Below are positions 8,744 through 16,409 of a stretch of 64,000 nucleotides of DNA, in pieces. The notes below the pieces were generated by a model. It was not told where the DNA came from. It saw only the letters and a program-made list of their open reading frames with translations, and made no database searches. The position numbers and the translations under genes are program-made. The number at the start of each line of letters is the position of its first letter. Within the stretch, counting starts at the first letter, position 1. The DNA is from Azotobacter vinelandii CA. GTDB lineage: Bacteria > Pseudomonadota > Gammaproteobacteria > Pseudomonadales > Pseudomonadaceae. The DNA lies in NCBI RefSeq assembly GCF_000380335.1, contig NC_021149.1, forward strand, positions 3,028,501 to 3,092,500, in the 5' to 3' direction.

Positions 8744-10003
8744 TCAGAAGGTGTAGCTAACGCCGGTGAACACCGAATAGCGCAGCAACGTCCCGAACTC
8801 GTCGTCGTCGCCGCCGGTGAAAATGTTTCCAGTGAAATAGGCCTGGACGTGATCGGTCACGTCGTATTCGAGAATGCCGGTGAAACGCTGGGACTCGTCG
8901 TCGAGGTTCCTCAGGTAGCGGATGTTGTATTCGAGATCCGGGATCGAGGTGTTGTCGGTGACCTGGATCATCGCGTAGCTCTGCCGGTAGAGAACGCTCC
9001 GGGTGTTGATCTTGCCGTCCAGGTAGCAGCCGATCATCGGCCCGTCGTCGCAGCCGTTGTTGTCGCGCAGGTACTCGACGTTGACGGTCGGGCCGATCTC
9101 CAGGGTGTAGGAAGCGCCGAACTGGTAGCCGGTCTTGCCCTCGTGCTTGATGTTGCCCTCGGTGTACAGCAGCAGGGCGTCCGAGGCGTTCCAGCCGGCG
9201 AAGAAGCCGGTCTGGTGCTGGTCGCTCTCCCGGTAGGAGTGGATGATCGAGGCATAGCCCGAGGAGCCGGTGTAGTCGAGCTTGACCGCGTAGATCTTCT
9301 CGAACTCGTCCTCCGCCACCTGGCCGCCGCCCAGCGTGGGCTGTCCCGACATGTAGCTTTCGACGTCGTCGGAACGTCCCGGACCGTAGTTGTAGATCGT
9401 CGAGAGCGTCCAGGTTTCGTTGGGGATCCAGATCGCCCGGTAGTAATCCAGGCCGGGCACCTCGACGCGCGGGTTGTTGCGGCCGTTGTCGCGGGTGAAG
9501 GGGTTGGACAGCGAAAGGATCACCGACGGTCCCCACTGCAGGTTCTCCCGCCCGTAGGACAGGGTCAGTTCGTCGAAGGGCCGGTAGCGCACCCAGCCTT
9601 CGGTGAGGAACAGCTCCGAACTGTCCTGGTCGTCGCCGTCGCGCGGGCCGTCCTCCCATTTCTCCCAGATCGCCTCGGCGCGCGGCTTGAGGGCGAACTC
9701 CCAGTTGCGGAAGCTGAGGTTCAGGTCCGCCCGCGGGTTGAGCACCCACTGGTAGCGCGGTATCTCGGCGGCGTTGTCGGGGTTGAGGGTCGACTCCTCC
9801 GTTTCCTGGACCAGGGTGTAGGCCATGAGGTTGACACGCGAATAGAAACCGCTCGCCAGCTCATCGGCCAGGCTCGGCTGCTCCCCGCCCAGCTCGGGAA
9901 GCTCGTCCGCACCCGCCATTCCCGCCTGGATCGCCATGCCCGCCAGAGGCAATGCCAGTCCCAAACGATGCGCCATCCTTGCCATCTCTGCCATCCGTGC
10001 CAT
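8744..10003 (-). CDS. Outer-membrane beta-barrel protein
   Basis: A 419-residue exported protein. A signal peptide is followed by alternating aromatic and polar strands (YRPFDELTLSYGRENLQWG, YASIIHSYRES, GYQFGASYTLEIGPTVNVEY), and the chain ends in SYTF, the terminal Phe that the BAM machinery uses to insert barrels. One Cys pair (GCDDGPMIGCYL) lies in a loop. I do not recognise a named family. The start is uncertain: ATG codons at 10003, 9994, 9985 and 9976 are in frame in a near-repeat encoding MARMAEMARMA. The last gives the cleanest signal peptide (MAHRLGLALPLAGMA). It follows the LolA-like gene in the phenolic-lipid locus and could be the outer-membrane partner of the export system. Confidence 0.8.
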   Translation of the reverse strand: MARMAEMARMAHRLGLALPLAGMAIQAGMAGADELPELGGEQPSLADELASGFYSRVNLMAYTLVQETEESTLNPDNAAEIPRYQWVLNPRADLNLSFRNWEFALKPRAEAIWEKWEDGPRDGDDQDSSELFLTEGWVRYRPFDELTLSYGRENLQWGPSVILSLSNPFTRDNGRNNPRVEVPGLDYYRAIWIPNETWTLSTIYNYGPGRSDDVESYMSGQPTLGGGQVAEDEFEKIYAVKLDYTGSSGYASIIHSYRESDQHQTGFFAGWNASDALLLYTEGNIKHEGKTGYQFGASYTLEIGPTVNVEYLRDNNGCDDGPMIGCYLDGKINTRSVLYRQSYAMIQVTDNTSIPDLEYNIRYLRNLDDESQRFTGILEYDVTDHVQAYFTGNIFTGGDDDEFGTLLRYSVFTGVSYTF

Positions 10004-10061
10004 ATCCGAATTCGTCCATACTTCGTTGAATATCCCTGGGGCATCGAGCCCAAGTGGGCAA

Positions 10062-10140
10062 GTATGGAACGCTCCGTATCGCGGAGGCAATGCCGGGCTC
10101 GTCGTCCGTGACCATCCCCGCATGCCGGAGCGCTCCATAC
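10062..10140. repeat. Long-range inverted repeat between two envelope genes
   Basis: Arms 10062-10076 and 10126-10140 are reverse complements except for one base, with a 49-nt loop. The repeat fills most of the gap between the LolA-like and outer-membrane protein genes. It may be a REP-like element, a processing hairpin or an attenuator. Confidence 0.55.
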
Positions 10141-10148
10141 CGGCGGGC

Positions 10149-11141
10149 TCACTTCATGAACAGGTTGATATTGAAGATGAAGTCCGGCAGTGGCGCGAGC
10201 TTCGGCTTGCTCATGCTCAGGGTGGTGACGTCGCCGCTCATCAATTCCTCGTAGATGGCGATCTCGGAAATGAAGGGACGGGCTTCGCCATTGATACTCA
10301 CCGTGCTGCCGTACTGCATGTTCGCCGACTTGAAGCGCTTGCCCGACAGCGTGTAGTAGTCCGCCTTCACCCCCACCAGGCGCTCCTTGTCCACCCAGTA
10401 GACGATCCGGTCGTAGGTGGTCTTGGAGTTGCGCGCCTTCAGGTCGAAGACGTAGCAGTCCACGCCCTCCACGGTTTCGTCGGGCAGCAGGGTCGCATCG
10501 TAGTCCTCGGCGTAGTTGGTCGAGGCGACGTCGCCGTAGGAGGCCTGGCCCATCAGCTTCTGGCGCAGCGAGATGGGGATCGGCTTGCTCAGGCCCGGCT
10601 TGTGGAACCACATGTTGCTGTCGAGCATGAGCAGCTTCTGCCCCTTGGACTTCGGTGGCGCGATGTTGATGCCCGAAATGTTGAAACCGCGCGCCTTGAT
10701 GTCGTAGAGCATGGTGTCGGTGCGGCCCCTCTCGTTGGCTTCGATCTCCACGTTCCAGGCGATGCCCTGCAGGTTGCCGCGCGACTCGTCCGCCCGCTTG
10801 AGGATCTGGTAAGGGTCCCCGGCGGAGCCGGCGAGCGACACCGGCACGCTGGCCTTGGCCACCTGTGGAACCGCCTTGGCCTCTGGCTCGGCGCGCGCCG
10901 GCGCGCTCGGCCCGGAGGACTGGCTGGCGGCCGGGACGGCCGCCGGGCTGCTCGACTCGGCCGCTGGCCGGGAAGTCTCGGCGCGCTCGGCGGGCTTGCT
11001 ATCGCCGCCGCCGAACAGCCGGCTGAAGAAGCCTCGCTCCTCCTGGACTGCCTTCGCGGTCGGCTCGGCGTTCTGCGCGACGGCCAGGGTACTGATCAGC
11101 AGTGCCAGACCGAATGCGGAAATGCGGGAAAGTCCGTTCAT
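10149..11141 (-). CDS. LolA-like outer-membrane lipoprotein-sorting protein
   Basis: A 330-residue periplasmic protein with a signal peptide (ISAFGLALLISTLAVA, cleaved near residue 22) and a low-complexity Ala/Pro/Ser linker of about 70 residues. The C-terminal domain of about 220 residues is of the outer membrane lipoprotein-sorting type, a LolA-fold relative. Typical stretches are DESRGNLQGIAWNVEIEA, GQKLLMLDSNMWFHKPGL, VDCYVFDLKARN and YWVDKERLVGVKADYYTLSG. Proteins of this fold carry hydrophobic cargo across the periplasm. It lies 40 bp after the FtsX-like permease gene, matching an ABC-plus-carrier arrangement like LolCDE-LolA. The cargo here may be phenolic lipid or a lipoprotein; this is inference. 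Confidence 0.82.
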   Translation of the reverse strand: MNGLSRISAFGLALLISTLAVAQNAEPTAKAVQEERGFFSRLFGGGDSKPAERAETSRPAAESSSPAAVPAASQSSGPSAPARAEPEAKAVPQVAKASVPVSLAGSAGDPYQILKRADESRGNLQGIAWNVEIEANERGRTDTMLYDIKARGFNISGINIAPPKSKGQKLLMLDSNMWFHKPGLSKPIPISLRQKLMGQASYGDVASTNYAEDYDATLLPDETVEGVDCYVFDLKARNSKTTYDRIVYWVDKERLVGVKADYYTLSGKRFKSANMQYGSTVSINGEARPFISEIAIYEELMSGDVTTLSMSKPKLAPLPDFIFNINLFMK

Positions 11142-11181
11142 CTCTCAAATCTCCGTCGGTTCGAAAATCTGTTCCAGCGGC

Positions 11182-12432
11182 TCATACGTGTCCCAGCGCG
11201 CCGACGATCTCCATCCGCGCCGCCTTGCGCGCCGGCAGGCTCGCCGCGAGCAGGGACAGCACCATCAGCGCCAGCAGGCTCCAGAGCATTTCCCGGGGCA
11301 CCAGGTAGACCTCCAGCGGGATGCGCCGGGTGATCTGCGGCGGAATCCAGGTCGGCTCCAGGGTGGCGATGCTCGACCACACGGCGAGGGTCAGCAGCAC
11401 CCCGACCAGCGAGCCGATCAGCCCGAGCAGCATGCTTTCCAGGGCGAACAGCCCGACGATCCCGCGCCGCTTCACGCCCAGGGCGCGCAGCGTGCCGATC
11501 TCCCGGGTGCGCTCCATGATCGCCATGCCCACGGTGTTGATCACGCTCATCACCACGATGGTGAAGACGATCAGGAAGGCGAACAGGAAGATCACGTCGA
11601 ACATGTTCTTGACCTTGGTGTAGAAGGTCGAAAGCTCGTTCCAGGTCTTGATTTCCACCTCCAGGCCACGGGCGGCCAGCTCGTTCCGCAGGGTCGCGCG
11701 CATCGGCTCGGTGAGCATGCCGTCACCGAGCAGGACGTTGATCCGGTCGACGCTGGTGGTGTCGTAGAGGTTCTGGGCGAACTCCAGGTTGACCAGCATC
11801 AGCTTGTCCTCCAGCGCCTCGACCGGCGAGTTGAAGGTCTGCAGCATCTGGCCGTCGAGGGCGTTGATCTGCCCGCTCACGGTCGGCGCCATGACCACCA
11901 CGGTGTCGCCCTGCTTGAACCTGAGCTGGTCGGCCAGCCCCTGGCTCATGCCCACGCCGTTGGACTGCTCGTCGGTCATCGGCTGGCCGTCGAACAACTG
12001 CATGTTGCCCACCTTGGTCCGCGAACGGCTGCGGATGACATCGACCTTGGACGACACCCGGCCGCTGGCGAGGAAGATGGTCGACACCTCGCCGTTGCTG
12101 ACCAGGCCGGAAATGTTCAGCTCGGGCGTCGAGACGAGGATTTCCGGGTGGGCGGCCAGCACTTCGTCGATCGTGGCGACCTCCTGCTCGTTGAGCAGGT
12201 AGCGCGTCGGGTCGAGCTTGCCCTCGTCGAGAAAGCCCTTCTTGAAGATCGACATGTGACCATTGCCCTGGATGTGGATGTAGGAGTCCTCCAGGCTGGT
12301 GAAGATGTAGGCGGTGAAACCGCCCAGGGCGTTGACCGCGGCGAAACCTAGGCCGATCGCCATCACGGTGAACAGCGAGCGGCGGCCGTTGCGGAACAGG
12401 TTGCGGGTGGCGAGCTTGAACCAGGTGATCAT
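11182..12432 (-). CDS. FtsX/LolE-type ABC transporter permease
   Basis: A 416-residue inner-membrane protein of the MacB/LolC/FtsX family: one N-terminal membrane helix (LFRNGRRSLFTVMAIGLGFA), a large periplasmic domain of about 230 residues, then three helices (FDVIFLFAFLIVFTIVVMSV, LLGLIGSLVGVLLTLAVWSS, LLALMVLSLLAASLPA). The cytoplasmic IMERTREIGTLRALGVKRR segment is typical of the family. These permeases are mechanotransmitters that extract lipids or lipoproteins from the inner membrane or drive substances across the envelope, rather than classical pores. The ATG overlaps the stop of the ATPase gene, so the two are coupled. Confidence 0.88.
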   Translation of the reverse strand: MITWFKLATRNLFRNGRRSLFTVMAIGLGFAAVNALGGFTAYIFTSLEDSYIHIQGNGHMSIFKKGFLDEGKLDPTRYLLNEQEVATIDEVLAAHPEILVSTPELNISGLVSNGEVSTIFLASGRVSSKVDVIRSRSRTKVGNMQLFDGQPMTDEQSNGVGMSQGLADQLRFKQGDTVVVMAPTVSGQINALDGQMLQTFNSPVEALEDKLMLVNLEFAQNLYDTTSVDRINVLLGDGMLTEPMRATLRNELAARGLEVEIKTWNELSTFYTKVKNMFDVIFLFAFLIVFTIVVMSVINTVGMAIMERTREIGTLRALGVKRRGIVGLFALESMLLGLIGSLVGVLLTLAVWSSIATLEPTWIPPQITRRIPLEVYLVPREMLWSLLALMVLSLLAASLPARKAARMEIVGALGHV

Positions 12433-13181
12433 GGGCGGCTCCCTGCGATGCGGGTCTGCGCTCCCGGACGCGCCGGCTGGCTGTCGCTGCCGATCTCGCC
12501 GTCCTGCATCAGGACCCGGCGCTTGACGCTCTCCAGCAGGCGCTGGTCATGGGTCGAGAAGACGAAGGCGGTGCCGTGGCTGGCGTTGATGTCGAGCATC
12601 AGCTCGATGATCCGTCGGGCGTTGCCGGAGTCGAGGTTGGCGGTGGGTTCGTCGGCGATCACCAGGGCCGGGTCGGTGACCAGCGCCCGGGCGATGGCGA
12701 CCCGCTGCTGCTGGCCGCCGGAAAGCTTGGCCGGACGGTGGGCGACGTGCTTCTCGAGGCCCACCTCGGTCAGCCGCTCCAGCGCCCGCTCCCGGGCGAC
12801 GACGGAGGAAGCGCCGGCGATCTGCAGCGGCAGCATGACGTTCTCCAGCGCCGAGAGCACCGGTATCAGGTTGAAGTTCTGGAAGACGAAGCCGATGGTC
12901 CGGTTGCGCAGCTCGCTGCGGGCGTTGTCCGACAGGTCGTCGACCTCCCGGCCGTCGATCAGCACGCTGCCCGAGGTGGGCGAGTCGAGCATGCCGATGA
13001 GGTTGCACAGGGTCGACTTGCCGGACCCCGAGGGTCCCCAGATAGCGACGAACTCGCGCTCCTGGATGCTGATGTCGATGCCCTTGAGGGCGATCACCGG
13101 CTTTTCGCCGATCTGGTAGTGCTTGGTGGCCCGGCGCAGCTCGACGAGCGGGGCCATGCCTATCGAAGTGATGGTATTCAT
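12429..13181 (-). CDS. LolD/MacB-type ABC transporter ATPase
   Basis: A 250-residue ATPase with Walker A (GPSGSGKST), signature (LSGGQQQRVAIARAL), Walker B (LVIADEP) and the LolD/MacB-type segment TANLDSGNARRIIELM. It should pair with the FtsX-like permease whose start it overlaps. An AGGAAA site precedes the ATG. The gene begins 91 bp after arsD in the same direction, so it may be co-transcribed with the ars genes. Together with the permease, LolA-like protein and outer-membrane barrel it could form a trans-envelope lipid transfer route. Confidence 0.9.
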   Translation of the reverse strand: MNTITSIGMAPLVELRRATKHYQIGEKPVIALKGIDISIQEREFVAIWGPSGSGKSTLCNLIGMLDSPTSGSVLIDGREVDDLSDNARSELRNRTIGFVFQNFNLIPVLSALENVMLPLQIAGASSVVARERALERLTEVGLEKHVAHRPAKLSGGQQQRVAIARALVTDPALVIADEPTANLDSGNARRIIELMLDINASHGTAFVFSTHDQRLLESVKRRVLMQDGEIGSDSQPARPGAQTRIAGSRP

Positions 13182-13272
13182 GTCGGGTTTCCTGATGCGT
13201 CCAATGCCTGAAATCCCCGGTGGCCGGCGAAATCCGGGTGCGTCCGGGCCGCGGGCCCGGACGCCGCGCCGG

Positions 13273-15183
13273 TCAGCGGCCGGATGCGCCGGCGGTTTCG
13301 GTCGTCGCGTAGGCGATGACGAAATTCCCGTCGCGCACGCTGTGCACGCCGATCAGCCGGTCGCCGTCGCGGACCTGGATGATGAAGTTGCCGGCACCAT
13401 CGACGGCGATCGCCTCGAAGCGCTGCAAAGCCCCATCCAGGCCGCTGCCCAGCAACTTGCCGGCGGCCTCCTTGGCGGACCACAGGCGGGTGATCCACTC
13501 GTCCCGCGCCGCGCCCTCCGCCACCAGTTCGTCCAGCAGTTCGCGCTCGCCGGCCGTGCTGAAGCTTTCCAGGAAACCGGCGGCGCGCGGACGGATCTGC
13601 TCGATGTCGATACCCACCGGCAATTCCGCGGCCAGCGCCACCGCCCGGTCCTCGCAGTGCGCGATGCTGATCCTCGGCGTCCGCGCATGCCCCTCCAGCG
13701 CCGCCACCAGCGGCTGGCCGGCCGCCGCGCTGTCGATGGCGAAGGCCGCCGGGTGCAGCATGTCCGCCTGCTCGCTGCGTTCGGCGAGCCAGGCGCGCAC
13801 CGCGTCCTTCACCACCACCCGGCCGAGCTGCCATTGCTGCTGGCGCGGCGGGACGGCGGCCTTGGCGGTGAAGGCCGGCATCTCGTCCGAATGCAGGTAG
13901 TGACGAGCGAGCAGCAGCGGATCGAACCCCTGGGTATCGGCCTTGGCGATCTGGAAAGCCTTCACGCCCCTGGCCAGCGACGGCAGTTCGAGGGGACGGC
14001 TCAGCAGGTGGCGGGTCGGCTGGCGGCGGAAATCGAGCCCCCGGGCCGGATGGCGGAACTTGATGCCGCCCCACTCGCGGACGCGCAGCCAGACCCCGCC
14101 GGAACCGTCCTGGATCTCCACGTTGGCGTACAGGGTCATGGCCTCGTCGCGGACGATCTCGATGCGGATCGGCACCCGGGTGCCGGCCGGCGGCGTCGAG
14201 CGATACAGTTCGAGCTTGCCGAAACCGATCGGCAGCACATAGCGGTCATGCTGCATGGCCCACACGCCGAGGAACTGACCGATGCCGTCGAGCAAGGCCG
14301 GATCGATCAGCAACTGGGGCCGCTCGATCGAGCGGAACAGCCCGGTCGGCGGCCGGGTCAGCAGGTCCGTAACCCCGCCTTCGTCGGCGAGGATGATCTC
14401 GCCGGTCAGGCAGTGGAAGCACGGCCCGTGGAACATGTGGCGTTCCCGGTAGACATCCTCGCCGCTCAGCGGCAGGCGATAGGGATTGCTGAAGGCGCCG
14501 AAGGCCAGGTCGAGATCGACCCGGTAGGCCGTGGAGAACAACACGCTGGCGGTGGTCGAGGGCTGCTCCTGCCCCTCGCCGCGGATCGCCACGGCGATCC
14601 GCCAGAGGCAGGCGTCGGCATCGACCTCCTGCACCCGGGCGCTGACCTCCAGCATCTCGCTGTCGCGGTCGGAGACCTCGATCCAGCGGCTCGCCTTGAC
14701 CTCCTCGAAGCCGATCAGCCCCAGGCCGGGAACCAGGCAGGCCGCCACCTCGGCCATCACCTCCAGGCTCATGGTCAGCGGCAGCACCGGCATGCAGGCG
14801 GACAGCGGCTTGACCCCGGGGGCATGGACGAAGGCGTGGTCGGCGAGGAACAGGTCCTCGTCCAGGTGCAGGCGGCGCCGGATCGTCAGCGCCTCGCCGG
14901 GGACATAGGCCAGCACCTCGCCGACGAAGGGCAGAGCGCCCTCCTCCAGCGGCTCGGCGGCGGGACCGGACTCGGCGCACTGTGCCTGCGTGGCCGGGCG
15001 GACGGCTTCCCGGTCGCGCGTCGACCCGGCTTCGCGCTCCACGGCGGCAACCACCGCCACGGTTTCCCCGACCGGTTCCTCGCCACGCAATTCCTCGGCG
15101 GACTCCACCTCGTAGACGCGGGCGATCAGGGGCATTTCGCTGTTGGTATCGAATACCAGATGGGAAAGGCTTGCGCTGCTCAT
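13273..15183 (-). CDS. arsD: Phenolic-lipid synthase ArsD-type: dehydratase fused to phosphopantetheinyl transferase
   Basis: A 636-residue two-part enzyme. Residues about 80-400 form a polyketide-synthase-like double-hotdog dehydratase: the first half has FLADHAFVHAPG with the catalytic His near 114, and the second has DPALLDGIGQFLG with the catalytic Asp near 299. Residues about 410-630 form a Sfp-type 4'-phosphopantetheinyl transferase with GIDIEQI near 524 and WSAKEAAGK near 566, both Mg and CoA binding motifs. The transferase would charge the carrier Ser of ArsA. The dehydratase would complete the acyl reduction cycle with the KR and ER-like domains of ArsA. The ATG overlaps the arsC stop. 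The name follows the Azotobacter operon and has nothing to do with arsenic. Confidence 0.82.
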   Translation of the reverse strand: MSSASLSHLVFDTNSEMPLIARVYEVESAEELRGEEPVGETVAVVAAVEREAGSTRDREAVRPATQAQCAESGPAAEPLEEGALPFVGEVLAYVPGEALTIRRRLHLDEDLFLADHAFVHAPGVKPLSACMPVLPLTMSLEVMAEVAACLVPGLGLIGFEEVKASRWIEVSDRDSEMLEVSARVQEVDADACLWRIAVAIRGEGQEQPSTTASVLFSTAYRVDLDLAFGAFSNPYRLPLSGEDVYRERHMFHGPCFHCLTGEIILADEGGVTDLLTRPPTGLFRSIERPQLLIDPALLDGIGQFLGVWAMQHDRYVLPIGFGKLELYRSTPPAGTRVPIRIEIVRDEAMTLYANVEIQDGSGGVWLRVREWGGIKFRHPARGLDFRRQPTRHLLSRPLELPSLARGVKAFQIAKADTQGFDPLLLARHYLHSDEMPAFTAKAAVPPRQQQWQLGRVVVKDAVRAWLAERSEQADMLHPAAFAIDSAAAGQPLVAALEGHARTPRISIAHCEDRAVALAAELPVGIDIEQIRPRAAGFLESFSTAGERELLDELVAEGAARDEWITRLWSAKEAAGKLLGSGLDGALQRFEAIAVDGAGNFIIQVRDGDRLIGVHSVRDGNFVIAYATTETAGASGR

Positions 15184-16409
15184 ATCTTCTCCAGAACCAG
15201 TCCGGCCGCGGTCAGCCCCGGCCCGAAGCCGAGACATGCGATACGGGTGCCGACGGTGGCCTCTTCCAGATACGCCTTGAGGATGTGCGGAATCGTGGAA
15301 GAGGACATGTTGCCGTTCTCCAGGAATACGCTCTTGCTGATCGCCACCTGGTCCTCGGCCAGGCCGAGTTCCTCCTGGACGTGGTCGACGATCTTCGGTC
15401 CGCCGGGGTGGATGGCGAAGCTCAGGGCGTCCTTGTCGCGCTCGAAGTCCATGCCGGCGCGCCGCAGCAGGTCCACCGCGAAGGCCCGCACATGGCGCTT
15501 GATGATCGCCGGCACCAGGGGTGAGAGGGTCATGACGAACTGGTGCGAGCCCGGCACCCCGGTCATGGTGTCGGCCGAGTCCGGCAGCAGGTGCTCGCTC
15601 ATCGCCAGGATGCGCAGGCCGCGCAGCCCCTGGCGGCGCAGTTCGTCCTCGGGGTAGACCGAGTACTTGATCAGCCCGTCGGAGAACAGGGTCGCCGAAA
15701 TGATGTTGTCCACCCGCGACTCGGCGATATTGTTGTGCGCGGACATCAGCTCGGTATGCGCGATGTCCACCCGGGTCTTCGGCGGAGTGGCCCCCCACTG
15801 CGCCGAGGCGAGCATGCCGTGGGCCATCTTGATCGCCGGAAAGGCGCCGTAGCAGCCCATGTTGTAGCTGTGGGTCACCGTGGTCTCGAACCAGCCGCGG
15901 TCGGCCACCATGCGCTCGGCCGGACTCGGCGCCAGATAACCCGAACAGGTCACGTGGATCAGATCGTCGGGCGCCTCGAGGGTGCCTTCGAACATCTGCT
16001 CCAGCCCCTTGCCGACGACCTTGGCGTAACTCTCGTGACGGGTCTTCAGATCGGCTCCGCGCGGGTCCTTCTTGATGTCGAACAGCCTGAGGTGGGCCTG
16101 GTCCGGCTCCGGGTCGGCGATGTCGAAGTTGCCGTCGCCGAAGCGGATGTCGGTCAGCTTCGGGAAATAGACCAGTTGCCGCTGCTTGATCTGCGCGGGC
16201 GACACGGCGTACTTGTCGAATTTCTCCTTCACCGTCTTGTAGACCTGGACGAAGCCCTCCTCGTCGGTGATGCCGTTGCTCAGGCAGTGGGCCCTGGCGA
16301 AACCATAGGCGGTCAGTTCGAGGGTGATGCGCTGGGGCACCGGCTTGGCCAGTTGGACCGGGATGAAATCGGCCAGGACCGCGCTGTTGGGGTGGGCCAT
16401 GTCGTTCAT
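15180..16409 (-). CDS. arsC: Type III polyketide synthase (ArsC-type, alkylpyrone synthase)
   Basis: A 409-residue chalcone/stilbene-synthase-fold enzyme. The catalytic Cys is in NMGCYGAFPAIK, the His in FAIHPGGPK, the Asn in ENGNMSSSTIPHIL, and the C-terminal GFGPGLT loop is conserved. It takes a long acyl chain directly from the type I synthase and extends it with malonyl-CoA. In Azotobacter the second type III enzyme of the operon makes alkylpyrones, and I assign that role from gene order. It is clearly a paralogue of the neighbouring arsB product along its whole length. Its ATG overlaps the arsB TGA, and its own stop overlaps the arsD start, so B, C and D are translationally coupled. Confidence 0.85.
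   Translation of the reverse strand: MNDMAHPNSAVLADFIPVQLAKPVPQRITLELTAYGFARAHCLSNGITDEEGFVQVYKTVKEKFDKYAVSPAQIKQRQLVYFPKLTDIRFGDGNFDIADPEPDQAHLRLFDIKKDPRGADLKTRHESYAKVVGKGLEQMFEGTLEAPDDLIHVTCSGYLAPSPAERMVADRGWFETTVTHSYNMGCYGAFPAIKMAHGMLASAQWGATPPKTRVDIAHTELMSAHNNIAESRVDNIISATLFSDGLIKYSVYPEDELRRQGLRGLRILAMSEHLLPDSADTMTGVPGSHQFVMTLSPLVPAIIKRHVRAFAVDLLRRAGMDFERDKDALSFAIHPGGPKIVDHVQEELGLAEDQVAISKSVFLENGNMSSSTIPHILKAYLEEATVGTRIACLGFGPGLTAAGLVLEKI

Noticed and set aside
13123-15657. Plus-strand open frame opposite arsD and arsC
   Set aside because: Shadow of well-supported minus-strand genes; the translation is His/Gln/Arg-rich and domain-free.
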